Positions 1 to 9,300 of a stretch of 41,478 nt of DNA are shown here, piece after piece. The stretch lies in the IMG/VR virus record IMGVR_UViG_3300020196_000094, positions 1-41,478 of that record. The stretch is one strand, 5' to 3'. The notes beneath the pieces were generated by a model. That model had not been told where the DNA came from. It worked only from the letters and a program-made list of their open reading frames with translations, and searched no databases. This DNA is from a virus. Both the position numbers and the translations under genes were made by a program. Every line of letters starts with the position of its first letter. Within the stretch, counting starts at the first letter, position 1.

Positions 1-96
1 GCCAGAACTTTCATCTGTTTTAAATCGTTCTAAAACAGATGTTCTTATTTCATCTGGATTTTCATACCAGTTATCAACTATTACATGACTAAACAT
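1..96 (-). CDS. 5' end of an unrecognised gene (first 32 codons), cut by window edge
   Basis: An ATG at 96-94 opens a frame that stays open to base 1 and gives 32 residues beginning MFSHVIVDNWYENPDEIR. It is the last gene of the minus-strand series and starts 23 bases after the stop of the XkdW-like gene. The 'VDN.YENPDEIR' start resembles the N-termini of small phage 2-oxoglutarate/iron oxygenase-like proteins (DUF6445 type) that often sit near tail fibres, but the catalytic part lies outside the window, so this is only a suggestion. The leader is very AT-rich with no clear Shine-Dalgarno. The frame, codon use and position support a real gene; the function is unproven. Confidence 0.6.
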   Translation of the reverse strand, partial: MFSHVIVDNWYENPDEIRTSVLERFKTDESSG

Positions 97-119
97 TTTT
101 TATATATTTTATTAATATA

Positions 120-599
120 TTATGTAGAGGTAGTCTCTACAGGATTGTTATCTCTATCGCTATAGTAAGATTTAAGACCTAACCCATGAGCTTTAATCGC
201 CGCATGATATTGAGTATCGGGGCCGGTGGTAGTAGTTCCTTTAGGAATATCATTTTTAACTTCTTGAATTTTTTTAAACCATTCGGAAGATTCTTTTCCA
301 GGAATTTTTCCAGAATTCATATCGTCCCACAACAAAGCAAGTTGTTCTTCTAAAACTGGATACTGATGATATCTTTGTCTTCTATACTCGCCAATTTCCC
401 ATTCTTTAATTAAGTCTAAAAGTTTTGCTTTAATTTCATCTTCTGTGGGAGGGTCTGATTTATTATCATCGATTTGCCAATAAAGAGTCTCATAATCATT
501 CATAGATATACCAAAAGAACAACCAGGTTTCAGAGCATGAATTGCATCAGAATACTCTGGAAATCTTGAAAAAGTGTCTCTGTATCTTAAAACTGCCAT
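120..599 (-). CDS. XkdW-like small tail-associated protein, 159 aa
   Basis: The ATG at 599 follows an AGGAA ribosome site. The middle of the protein (about residues 70-118) reads RRQRYHQYPVLEEQLALLWD, then a short acidic/glycine stretch, then W..KIQEVKNDIPK. This pattern of YP..eeQLalLWdD, a small loop and I.e.K...PK is the signature of the XkdW family (PF09636), seen in PBSX-like prophages and common beside fibre genes in marine phages. The family's role is not established; a tail or fibre assembly role is inferred from context, since three fibre-tip-like genes lie just upstream. The C-terminal 40 residues are polar and probably flexible. No signal peptide or membrane segment is visible. Confidence 0.85.
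   Translation of the reverse strand: MAVLRYRDTFSRFPEYSDAIHALKPGCSFGISMNDYETLYWQIDDNKSDPPTEDEIKAKLLDLIKEWEIGEYRRQRYHQYPVLEEQLALLWDDMNSGKIPGKESSEWFKKIQEVKNDIPKGTTTTGPDTQYHAAIKAHGLGLKSYYSDRDNNPVETTST
124..140 (-). other. Perfect 6-bp hairpin over the last codons of the XkdW-like gene
   Basis: GTAGAG and CTCTAC are exact inverted repeats around a 5-base loop, at the end of the 120-599 reading frame. On the minus strand an AT-rich run follows, but there is no clean U tract, so it is a poor intrinsic terminator. It may protect the transcript's 3' end, or may be chance. Confidence 0.3.
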
Positions 600-623
600 G
601 GTTTAAATTCCTGTTTCTTTCTT

Positions 624-631
624 TATTTATT
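624..631 (-). promoter_or_regulatory. T4-like late promoter, AATAAATA
   Basis: The minus strand reads AATAAATA 24 bases before the ATG at 599. T4 and related cyanophages use a TATAAATA-type -10 element for late genes; this copy has one mismatch. It lies in a 41-base gap between genes. Confidence 0.45.
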
Positions 632-640
632 TAGATAAAA

Positions 641-1201
641 TTAGGTTCCTATTTCAAATAAATATCCAACACAACAAGTTCTTTCATAGTTGCCTTGCCC
701 ATTGCTGGACCAACTTCTATTCAGTCTCCACCAGTTTTCACCACCATGTGCAGCACGAACTGCAGGAGTAAAATATAGTTTACTTGTAGTGTTAGCCACA
801 CAGTGATAAGTCAATTTCCAAGATGCTGGTGTACTGTCGTTATTATTATCATACCATCCACCCAAAAGTCCCGACCATCTATTATTTCCAACTTCCATAT
901 TATAAGCTGATTGACCCCCATCTGTTATCAAACTATCATTTCGGTGAATCAATAATACTTCATCCCAACTTACTTCACCACTAATCACCCATTGCATTAC
1001 TAAAATATTTGAACTTTTTCTGGGAGTTACCGATAAAGATAATGCATTAAAACGAGTTCCATTACCACTATTTTGAGTATAGACTAAATATGGTTGACAA
1101 AATGTAGTAAAATCACTTGATACAACATTGCCTACTCCAGATGCTACTAGTCTTTTACCACTAGTATTGTATATATCATTAACTCTGATTTCTGCAGACA
1201 T
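641..1201 (-). CDS. Fibre-tip-like virion protein, paralogue A, 186 aa
   Basis: This is one of three tandem paralogues with the genes at 1235-1828 and 1849-2418. Shared features are a short variable N-terminus; an IL..QW..S core strand; a RND.LIT.GG.. segment; GNNRWSG; a D/S-rich turn before 'STPASWKL'; and a C-terminus of LNRSW...GQGNYER..CVGYLFEI. The pattern of beta strands and glycine/asparagine turns, and the position at the end of a fibre cluster, suggest a trimeric fibre tip, collar or decoration protein. I know no enzymatic motif in it. A perfect TATAAATA lies 24 bases upstream, and a GAGAA site precedes the ATG. Paralogue A departs most at the C-terminal GGQDGHE site, which here reads NGQGNYE. 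The function is inferred from context. Confidence 0.85.
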   Translation of the reverse strand: MSAEIRVNDIYNTSGKRLVASGVGNVVSSDFTTFCQPYLVYTQNSGNGTRFNALSLSVTPRKSSNILVMQWVISGEVSWDEVLLIHRNDSLITDGGQSAYNMEVGNNRWSGLLGGWYDNNNDSTPASWKLTYHCVANTTSKLYFTPAVRAAHGGENWWRLNRSWSSNGQGNYERTCCVGYLFEIGT

Positions 1202-1225
1202 TTGATTTTATTCTCATTCGTTAAT

Positions 1226-1233
1226 TATTTATA
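1226..1233 (-). promoter_or_regulatory. T4-like late promoter, TATAAATA
   Basis: An exact match to the T4 late -10 consensus on the minus strand, 24 bases before the ATG at 1201 and straddling the gap between paralogues A and B. It would let paralogue A be transcribed apart from the two upstream paralogues. Confidence 0.65.
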
Positions 1234-1234
1234 T

Positions 1235-1828
1235 TTATCCGTCAAGTTGTCCTTCTACACCTGATATTTGGAAAACCACTCCGGTACAAACACCAACTTC
1301 ATGACCATCCTGACCACCAGAACCGAAAGTTCTATTTACAAATACAGTAGTTCCACCATCACCAGCATGTTGCGGCGCAATATCTAAATTGATATTTCCA
1401 GTAGCTCCCGCTCGACCTATCCAAAGAAGTTGATAATTTGAAAGGGTGCTGTTGTTATCACCATCATGATAAGAACATATTAAACCTTTCCAATACCATT
1501 CATCAGAAGGAGCAACTGATTGACCACTTGTTCCCATACTATTATCTCTCCACGAACCATCTATTAAAACTTTAAATATAACATTATTATCAGATTCTAG
1601 CGACAGTTGCCAAGATGCAATTAAAATTGTGCCTGGATGTGGTACATTTTGTGCAGTTAATCTTAATGGAAAAAGTACATTTTGGTTACTTGGCGCTATC
1701 CATCCTCTTGTATAATATCCAGGACGACCATCGTATCTCATATAATCGGTACGAATGACGCTACCAAAAGTAGGAACTGTTATATTACTAGAAAGATCTC
1801 TAATTAGATCAGCGTAGACAAAACTCAT
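1235..1828 (-). CDS. Fibre-tip-like virion protein, paralogue B, 197 aa
   Basis: This is the middle member of the three-gene family. The clearest shared block is near the C-terminus: VFVNRTFGSGGQDGHE, then a 'CTGVVFQI' strand, almost identical to paralogue C (FLNRTGGSGGQDGHE, 'STGVIYEI'). The central part (SW.LSLESDN..FKVLIDGSW, then WYWKGLI.SYHDGDNNSTLSNYQL) aligns with the other two but has drifted, which suggests strong diversification. The last eight residues extend beyond the family's usual end. A CGGAG ribosome site lies about 8 bases before the ATG. A host-recognition or decoration role is an inference. Confidence 0.85.
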   Translation of the reverse strand: MSFVYADLIRDLSSNITVPTFGSVIRTDYMRYDGRPGYYTRGWIAPSNQNVLFPLRLTAQNVPHPGTILIASWQLSLESDNNVIFKVLIDGSWRDNSMGTSGQSVAPSDEWYWKGLICSYHDGDNNSTLSNYQLLWIGRAGATGNINLDIAPQHAGDGGTTVFVNRTFGSGGQDGHEVGVCTGVVFQISGVEGQLDG

Positions 1829-1848
1829 TGTACTTTCTCCGTGATTTA

Positions 1849-2418
1849 TTATGCAGTAATTTCATATATAACACCGGTGCTCACAGTCATTTCATGACCA
1901 TCCTGACCACCAGAACCACCAGTTCTATTTAAAAATAGTGTGTAGTTAGCACCACCGGCGCCTCGAACAGCTGGGCCATAACTTCTATTATTTGTATTAT
2001 CAGCAGTTTGAAAATACTGTATAAACCAATGATGAGGTGTTGATCCAGTATCTGAACTGGCTGCATCATAAGTAGATGATACAAAACCAGACCATCTGTT
2101 ATTTCCAACTTCAGAATTGTATCCTTGTATACCACCTGCAGTGATTAATCCACCATCTCTAAAAACTAAAAACACATTATCATGATGGAAGTCACCAGAT
2201 AAAACCCACTGACATAAGATAATATTTCCAGAATGTCTGGGAGCAATAGATAATCTCAGAGGAGTAATTTCAGTTCCATTACCACCATTGTTAGATGACC
2301 AGGTAGTTCTACTGTCATATCTAACTCGGCTACTCTGAACAATGTTTCCGGTACTCTGGAGGATTGGTGAGTTGTCGTTTCCCGGTGAAAAGATATTGTT
2401 TGTATATAAATTACTCAT
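1849..2418 (-). CDS. Fibre-tip-like virion protein, paralogue C, 189 aa
   Basis: First transcribed of the three paralogues. It matches paralogue A best in its middle (IILCQWVLSGD; FRDGGLITAGG; EVGNNRWSG) and paralogue B best near its end (NRT.GSGGQDGHE), so similarity across the trio is mosaic. Predicted character is all-beta with many Asn/Gly turns and no membrane segment. The start is fixed by a GAGGTAA ribosome site that overlaps the stop codon of the upstream 57-residue ORF, leaving only 9 bases between them, so the two are probably translationally coupled. The exact role is unknown. Confidence 0.87.
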   Translation of the reverse strand: MSNLYTNNIFSPGNDNSPILQSTGNIVQSSRVRYDSRTTWSSNNGGNGTEITPLRLSIAPRHSGNIILCQWVLSGDFHHDNVFLVFRDGGLITAGGIQGYNSEVGNNRWSGFVSSTYDAASSDTGSTPHHWFIQYFQTADNTNNRSYGPAVRGAGGANYTLFLNRTGGSGGQDGHEMTVSTGVIYEITA

Positions 2419-2427
2419 TAGATTACC

Positions 2428-2601
2428 TCAAAGAATTGTCCAATAAGCATTGCCGTTGACGGTAACGGTTGTTCCGTTTGCAATCGTAACTGGGCCAATA
2501 CTTGCCCAATTTTGAGAGGTATCTAAGGTTGTATTACCAGAAATCGTGGTATCGGAGGACATAATAACACCGTTACCACCTCTACCTAAAACTTGTGCCA
2601 T
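2428..2601 (-). CDS. Small glycine/threonine-rich virion-type protein, 57 aa
   Basis: A complete ORF in a stretch that otherwise looks empty. The ATG at 2601 is preceded by AGGAGA at a 6-base spacing, and a perfect TATAAATA sits 22 bases upstream. The product begins MAQVLGRGGNGVIMSSDTTI, continues with ISGNTTLDTSQNW, and ends in two short strands (PVTIANGTTVTVNG) and NAYWTIL. This alternating T/V/G pattern is like a single rung or cap of phage fibre beta structure, and similar tiny proteins are common beside cyanophage fibre genes. Its stop overlaps the ribosome site of paralogue C. The gene call is well supported by its promoter and ribosome site; the function is not known. Confidence 0.8.
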   Translation of the reverse strand: MAQVLGRGGNGVIMSSDTTISGNTTLDTSQNWASIGPVTIANGTTVTVNGNAYWTIL

Positions 2602-2623
2602 TGGGTATCTCCTATATGTTAAT

Positions 2624-2631
2624 TATTTATA
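2624..2631 (-). promoter_or_regulatory. T4-like late promoter, TATAAATA
   Basis: An exact late -10 consensus on the minus strand, 22 bases before the ATG of the 57-residue ORF and overlapping the end of the 2632-2886 gene region. It probably drives the 57-residue ORF and the paralogue cluster downstream of it. Confidence 0.65.
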
Positions 2632-2886
2632 TTATTCTGTAGGAGCAACATAATCACTCTTTACAGATGGAGGTTCAAACTCGATAGATCCAATACTTTG
2701 TTTATATTCCATTCCTCTCAATTGTCCTTCAATAATTTCGTCAAAATAAGATTTATTTACTGATCCATCAGGAAGATATGGAATACAAACTGATTTTGTA
2801 AATTCTAATCCTTCATCATTAGTAAACTTAACAGATAATAACTTTTGACCGGGTTCTAAAGGAGAATACGAATATTTAATAGACAT
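2632..2886 (-). CDS. Small phage protein of unknown function, 84 aa
   Basis: The product runs MSIKYSYSPLEPGQKLLSVK, then F.NDEGLEF, then IPYLPDGSVNKSYFDEIIEG, and ends in a charged tail. I chose the ATG at 2886 because AAGGAGG lies 7 bases upstream; the in-frame TTG at 2892 would be too close to that site and overlaps the upstream stop. The gene is tightly coupled to the 143-residue gene, whose stop (2889-2891) is 2 bases before this ATG. No domain is recognised. Its place between the giant fibre and the fibre-tip genes suggests a fibre accessory or assembly factor, which is an inference only. Confidence 0.8.
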   Translation of the reverse strand: MSIKYSYSPLEPGQKLLSVKFTNDEGLEFTKSVCIPYLPDGSVNKSYFDEIIEGQLRGMEYKQSIGSIEFEPPSVKSDYVAPTE

Positions 2887-2888
2887 TA

Positions 2889-3320
2889 TCAAACCTCCTT
2901 AGCATCTTTGTAATAATCAGTTGTCTTTAAGTGATTATATGCTTGTGTCAATAAACTGTCAGGACTATCAGGATCAACAAAGAAAAGAACTTTAAAATCT
3001 TTTCCTGGGGTACATACAGTTTTCAAATCTGGATGCATGACATCAGTTGGATTAACTCCAATTCCTCCAATTGGTGCTTTTCCATCATCTCTAGCGGTTT
3101 TAGAAGCATAAACTTCTAAAGCAATTCTACCAACATATCCAGCTTTCCAATAGACTGGATCACCGCGTTCTCCTTCAGTTAATCCACTCTTTGTAGAAGA
3201 ATCTGGAGGGGGTGGAATATCATGCAATCTTTTTTCTGTTGTTACATTAACAACTAGATGATATGCATCACTTACAGTGACTCCTGTTCCTGGAATTTCA
3301 AAATCTTTTATTAATGCCAT
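2889..3320 (-). CDS. Conserved phage protein of unknown function, 143 aa
   Basis: Product starts MALIKDFEIPGTGVTVSDAY and is of mixed composition, with a DIPPPPDSSTKSG linker near residue 40 and a central AGYVGRIALEVYASK.ARDDGK segment. It has no signal peptide, membrane helix or known catalytic motif. GGAGAATAAC precedes the ATG at 3320, only one base after the stop of the fibre gene, so it is likely co-translated with the fibre. By position it could be a fibre chaperone, connector or minor virion protein. I do not recognise a named family. Confidence 0.82.
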   Translation of the reverse strand: MALIKDFEIPGTGVTVSDAYHLVVNVTTEKRLHDIPPPPDSSTKSGLTEGERGDPVYWKAGYVGRIALEVYASKTARDDGKAPIGGIGVNPTDVMHPDLKTVCTPGKDFKVLFFVDPDSPDSLLTQAYNHLKTTDYYKDAKEV

Positions 3321-3321
3321 G

Positions 3322-6300
3322 TTATTCTCCTAATTTAGACTTAAGTTCTTCAATTTCTTTCTTCAAACTATTTATAATTGTAGTCTGTTCCTTGATTGCC
3401 TCAATGAACAAACCAGCGAAACTTCCATAAGATACTGCATACTCATCAACATCAGCTGCATGAGTGACGACTTCAGGAACAATTGGTTCAACCTCTTGAG
3501 CAATAACACCCATTTGTGTCTTTTCATAATTTACATCACTTTCCTTAAGATCATTTCGTGTATATGTTACACCTCTGAGTGATAAGACTTTATCTAATGC
3601 ATTTCCAATTGTTTTAACATTAGTTTTAAGTCTTGCATCAGAAGCAGCAGTGACAGTTCCTGTAGCAAAAATGTTTCCACTAGCATATATTATAGCTGCA
3701 GATGAAGTAGCGGAAGATCCAAACCCCCAAGAATTATTTCCATAACTATAATACATCCACCATCTTCCACTATTTTGAGAATAAAATCCTCCATTATTAT
3801 TCTCAAACATTAAGTGTGTAAGTTGGTTTCCTCCATCTTGGAAATAAATTCCGGTCCAACCACTTCTAGTTCCAACCATTCGCCATGAACCATATGAACT
3901 TTCTACATTTGGATTCCAATGGGCATTATTGGTATCAGAGTAGAAACCAGTGCTATTGGTATACATCCAATTATACTTAAAGATATAATTGGAACCACCA
4001 TTAACTTGGAATACAAGTGTATCATCACCAAAATCTCTCTTAAATCTCATACCCTCATAACCGGAAAATGCAGCAAAAGTCATACCAGTGTGATACTGCA
4101 TCACAAGATCTGGGAATGGGTTACTCCATCCACCACCTTCTTGGAAACCGAAATCATATGGTCTTGAACTTCTAGTAATACCACTATTTCCACCCGCATA
4201 AGCACTTTCGTACCAGTTAGCTTGAATCGCTCCACCACCAGTTCTAACAGCAACTGTATTTGCTGTTGGGCCCTGGGCTGTACTAAAACCATCAAGTAAA
4301 TCAGCATCTAGACCTGAACCAGCTCCATCATTACCATCATTCCACATTCTTCTCCAACTGGAGAATCCACCACCCCAAACTCCTCGGATAAAGGTAAGAT
4401 TAGGATCACCAGCGCCATTAACTAGTTGGAAACCATAACGGTTAGATCCATTAGTATAGTGCATGGATTGAAGACCAAGCCAGTGAGATGTTCCTGGTGG
4501 TTGGTTTCCTGGATTACCCCAAGTATCAAAGAATCCAGAACCCCAATTCATTACATTGTTAAAGTCATTATTACCCCAACCCATAACTCCAACAAAATAA
4601 TTGGAGTCTGTGGTGAAATCTCTTCTATCGACATCATACTTAGCAGTAAGTCCAAGTTGAACTTTTATTGAGTTTCTATCAATATAACGGATATAATCAT
4701 CATTTGAGAGGTAATACTTGTTGACACCATTACCCCAATCACCCATATTACCAGATATACTATTGATCCAACCAGCTTGGATATAACCAGAACCATCAGT
4801 TCTTACAACTCTATTCGCTTGGTCATTTCTGCCAGTATGAATCAGAAGGCCACCATGTAATTGTGTGTTCAAGTTAGTAACTTCAGTTGTTGATGTTACT
4901 GTTAATGGCGAAGTTCCAGTGGCAACTTGCGATATATATCTGCTTGCTGTTACTGTACCTTGACCTCCACCAAATGTTGCATTGCCTGATGAATCCAATA
5001 CCCATCTATCATTGCCACTAGCGTTTCTTCCAATTAGGTTACTAGTAAATTGTAGATAAAGGTTGTTACCGTGGAATTGAATCTTACCTGCTTTTTCACC
5101 GGTCCAGTTTCCATAACTACCAACAATATCAGCTCCTGCAGTAAGAATTACTGAGTTCGAAATACCAGCGAAAGTTATTTGTCCCGTAAAGGTTGGATTC
5201 GCCGTTAAGTTATAAGAACTTCCATTACCGATGAGAATTGCTCCTGCAGCTGGGAGAGCTTGTAATCCAGTACCACCTCTAGTGATTGGAATGTTACCAA
5301 TAATATTATTGATATCTAGATAGTAAGAAGCAGCGTTTCCGTTGAAAGTTGCAGCGTCAACATCACCACCCTGAGAAGTACTCTTAAGGAAAACTTGACC
5401 AGTACCAGTGGTAGAAATACCAAAAGTAGAGTTCTTAAACGCAGCAATACCTAATGTTCCGTAAGTATCTATTGATGGATAAACTCTGTTTAGAGTGAAG
5501 TTTACATTTCCATAGTAAGTATTAACACCAACTCCACCAGGAGCAAAATCAACACTAGTCGCAGTAACTCCAATGGGTTGAGTTGTACCAATACCAACAG
5601 ACATTACCACCTTCTGATACGAAGAATCGCCTCTTAAGAATGTTTGGTTATTTGCAGCCCCAGAACCAAGTCTAGTGGGGGAAACAGTTCCACTTACGAT
5701 ATTCGCAGCATCTACTGTACTTGTTGCAAGTAACGCCCAGTTGTTAAGATCTGTAGAAGATGTATTAACTGTAGAGTTATAAGTAACATTTTGTCTTGTG
5801 AACGAAACTATTCCAGCTGTTCCAAGACCAATGATATCGACAGTGTTAAACAACAATCCATTTGCTGAAAGTAATGAATCAGATCTTGTTAAATGTAATG
5901 TAAATGTGTTTACTGTTTTAGATCCAATAAAGTAGAAAGCATTTGTTGTAATTCCAGAAGGTAATATACTTCCAGTTGGAACAGTAACTCTAATAGGATC
6001 ACCCTGAGTAAATGGATGATTTTTAAATACAATCTGATTTGTGGTCGTATTAATTCCAAGTCTAGTTAGTGTATGAGATCCAGTACCGCTATCGGTAAGA
6101 TCGACTTTACTGGATAATGCATAAGTATCATAAAGTTCTACAGAAGTTACACCTACCCTCTTGACAAAATAAGTATCTTGAAGAATAAGGGGAACTACTG
6201 GATTACCAGATGAATAATAAACTACAGGATCTCCATCGGAGAACATTGTATTGGAAGCTCCAACTACGATTCTATCATTGATGAAGTCAACATTTCCTCC

Positions 6301-9300
6301 AACATCAATACCAGTTCCTGTAAATGTTGCGGTTGAAGCCAATCCAACATTTGTAGAAACTGCAACAGCATTTCTATCTGCAAAATAATCTGGTAATGAT
6401 ACGGATCCTAGGAATTTCTGATTATTTGTTAATGTTAAATAGAGTCGTGTTTCTACACCGTTGATTCTAACTGTAAAATCAGCTCCCCCAGATCTACCAC
6501 CAACATTTCCAGGAGCAACAGTTACGAAATCTCCTACTGCATATCCTCTACCACCAGTTTCAATGGCGACAGCAGAAACTGTTCCTGCAGCACTGACGGT
6601 AACATTCAGAGACATTCCAGTACCAATACCAGTTGTTCTGAGTGCTTGTACTCCGCTATAGATACCAGCAGATGAATATCCTGAACCGCCAGAAAGAGTG
6701 TTCAGTAAAAGTCCAACACCTCTAACAAGACCTGTTGTACCGTATCCAATCGCACCACCGGTTGTATATGGAGGAGCTGTTACTAAACCTATTGCTCCAC
6801 CTTGAGAAACTGCACCTGTTACAGTGTCTCCATTTTGTAGATTATAAGTTGTACTATTATCAAGAATAATAAACTGACTTAAAACATCAGATACAAGAAC
6901 ATATGCATTGATTGGTTCAACAACGGTATCACCCGAATTTATATTTGCTGCAGGAATTCTATTTGCAAGACTTGCTCTACCATTAGGATAAATGGTTTTG
7001 AAGTAGTTAACAACTTTAGGTGGAATTAGATCTGCATTAATTTGACCAATAGAGTTTAATTGAACAACCGCAGAAGGAATCGCGTTTGTAGAAACGGTTT
7101 TATCTATGAAAGAACCAAGTCTGTTCTGTAAGAATGTTCTTATAGCTAATTGAGTAGATACTCTTTTGTTTGCAGGACCACCAATTTCGTTATCACCCAA
7201 CCCAACATCAGTTGAGAATTCTTCAATTTGAACACCACCAGACAGGGACAATCTAATAGAGTCAAGAGTACCAATTGTTACAGTATTATTGAAGATAATA
7301 TTACCAGTTCTGTTAAATGCAGTAATAAAATCACCAATCAAGAAGTCTCCTAGTTCATTTGTACCTGAAGTATAAACGCGACCTCCAAGTTCTGATACCT
7401 GTTGAGTAGAAACATCAGTTTTACCACCGTTTTGTGGTAAGGCATTATAGTCAACACCAGAACCGGAATATTCCCAAGTATGGGAAGAAGAGTTAACAAT
7501 AGATGGGCGATGGAAGTGACACTTATAAGTTTCTGGTAGTGATGAAATACCAATAACTTGCGTTCCTGACGCCGTTGAATCTATTTTAAAGTTAATAGTC
7601 CAATATGTACTGACTCCAGCCACTGATGTTGCAGCAATCGCAACTGGTACTGGACTGTGGTCAGAAATTGTGCCATTAGCACCGCCTGTAACAGCAAAGT
7701 TTCTTCTAAGTCCACTTACTGCCTCTACAGAAATTACAACAACTCTTGTAGACGAATTGTATGTTAATGCAAATCCAACCGCGTTACCGCCTACTACTGA
7801 TTGTGTAACTTGTCTACCAGAAACAAATCTAACTGTTGAAGAAGTAGATGCAAGACCAACTGACTGATAAACATTGTGAGTGCCAGATGGAATAATTTCT
7901 TTCACGAAGAATTCTTGATTATTCTTTGTGAAAGTATTGATACCAGTAGTTCCTGTAGTTAGATTTACTACTTTTGTAAAACTATCATCTTCAAATAGTT
8001 TAAAACTATTTGTATCAATGACTTGGACAAAGTATTGGTTTTGGTTTACAAGACCACCGATAATTCTTGGAGGAATGACTCCCTCATCACCAAAGTATAC
8101 CACAGAATCGCCTTGATTAAATCCATGATTAACAATATTAAATTTATCAAGAGCGAGATCTACAACTCCTGCAGAACCTGCATTAAATTCTTTTGTAGTA
8201 ACTAATGGTTTGAAGAGATTAGATTGGTCTACATTATTATTAGTAAAGAATCTAGTTACATATAGGTCTTGATCACTTCTACCAACACCAATAGTTACGA
8301 GTGTCTGGAATCCACCAGCAGTACCAGTAGCAGCGACTCTACCACGATCAAATGCGAATGAATTTTGACTAAATCCAGTTGATCTTAGAGCGTAGAAACC
8401 AAAGTTAGTCGCAGAGTTGGTAATTGATAGATATCCACCAGACTGAGCTAAAGATCCATATCTACAGAAAATTTGGAAACAGGATACAACCTGAGAATAA
8501 CCATCATTAATTACACGCCAACCAATACCACCGAAGGAAATCATGGTAAATGCCGCAGCAACCATGGATTTACCTTGTTCTGGTTGAATAAGGTCTGGAG
8601 CAAGTTCCGCTTCTTCTGGAACAACTGGTATGTTTGGTGATAATACCTTAGATCCATCAACTAAAATTCCGTTTCCACCTAAGAATGAAAGAATGGAACA
8701 GTTCTGAATGTATGGAGATCTTGTAATAAATGTTTTGCTAGTCTTGACCGCATATCCTACTCTAGATACAAGGGGATCTGCGGGATCATCAAATGCAACT
8801 GCATAATCAAAAGTAAACTGTGGAACGCCTGCAGCGTCCGCATAGTCCTTCAGTGCAAATCCAGTTAGATAACAACCATTTCTAACCCTAAAGAGGTCTT
8901 TACCTGCGTTTAGAGGACGAATAATAGTGTTTCTAAGATTATCACCAACAACTGCAACATCATCATAAAGAATAATTGGGTTTTCTTCTAGGTAGTCTCC
9001 AGCCTCAACAATGATACAAACTGGATTTGATTTTGTTGTTGGATTACTTATGGCAGGGGCAGCTGTTGTTCCAACACCAATAATAGAAGTAACAATACCA
9101 ACCAAGTTAACAATGGATGATTGTACATTTGCACAACAGGCCGTGCTATATCCAGTGGGATTACAAGCTTGATCATAAAGAATTGTATTATCAAATGATT
9201 GGAATGATGTTTGTGCAAAACCAATAGGATAGAGTTTTAAATTAGATGTGGTAATAGCAACATTATTGATAAGGAACTTAGACATCTCAAAAATATGTCT

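Noticed and set aside
1836-1848. AATAAATC as a late promoter for paralogue B
   Set aside because: It is a poor match in a 20-base gap, and paralogue B can be read from the promoter at 2624.
1929-2135. A 68-aa minus-strand frame inside paralogue C
   Set aside because: It is a shadow: paralogue C's frame has homology to two neighbours across the same bases.
2887-2892. TTG start at 2892 for the small protein at 2632
   Set aside because: It overlaps the upstream stop and leaves almost no space to AAGGAGG; the ATG at 2886 has a 7-base spacing.
3322-3800. Diversity-generating retroelement target, because the fibre starts with an MTD-N-like domain
   Set aside because: There is no reverse transcriptase, template repeat or C-type lectin-like variable end in the window; the fibre ends in an S74 domain. 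MTD-N-like starts are common in phage fibres without such systems.
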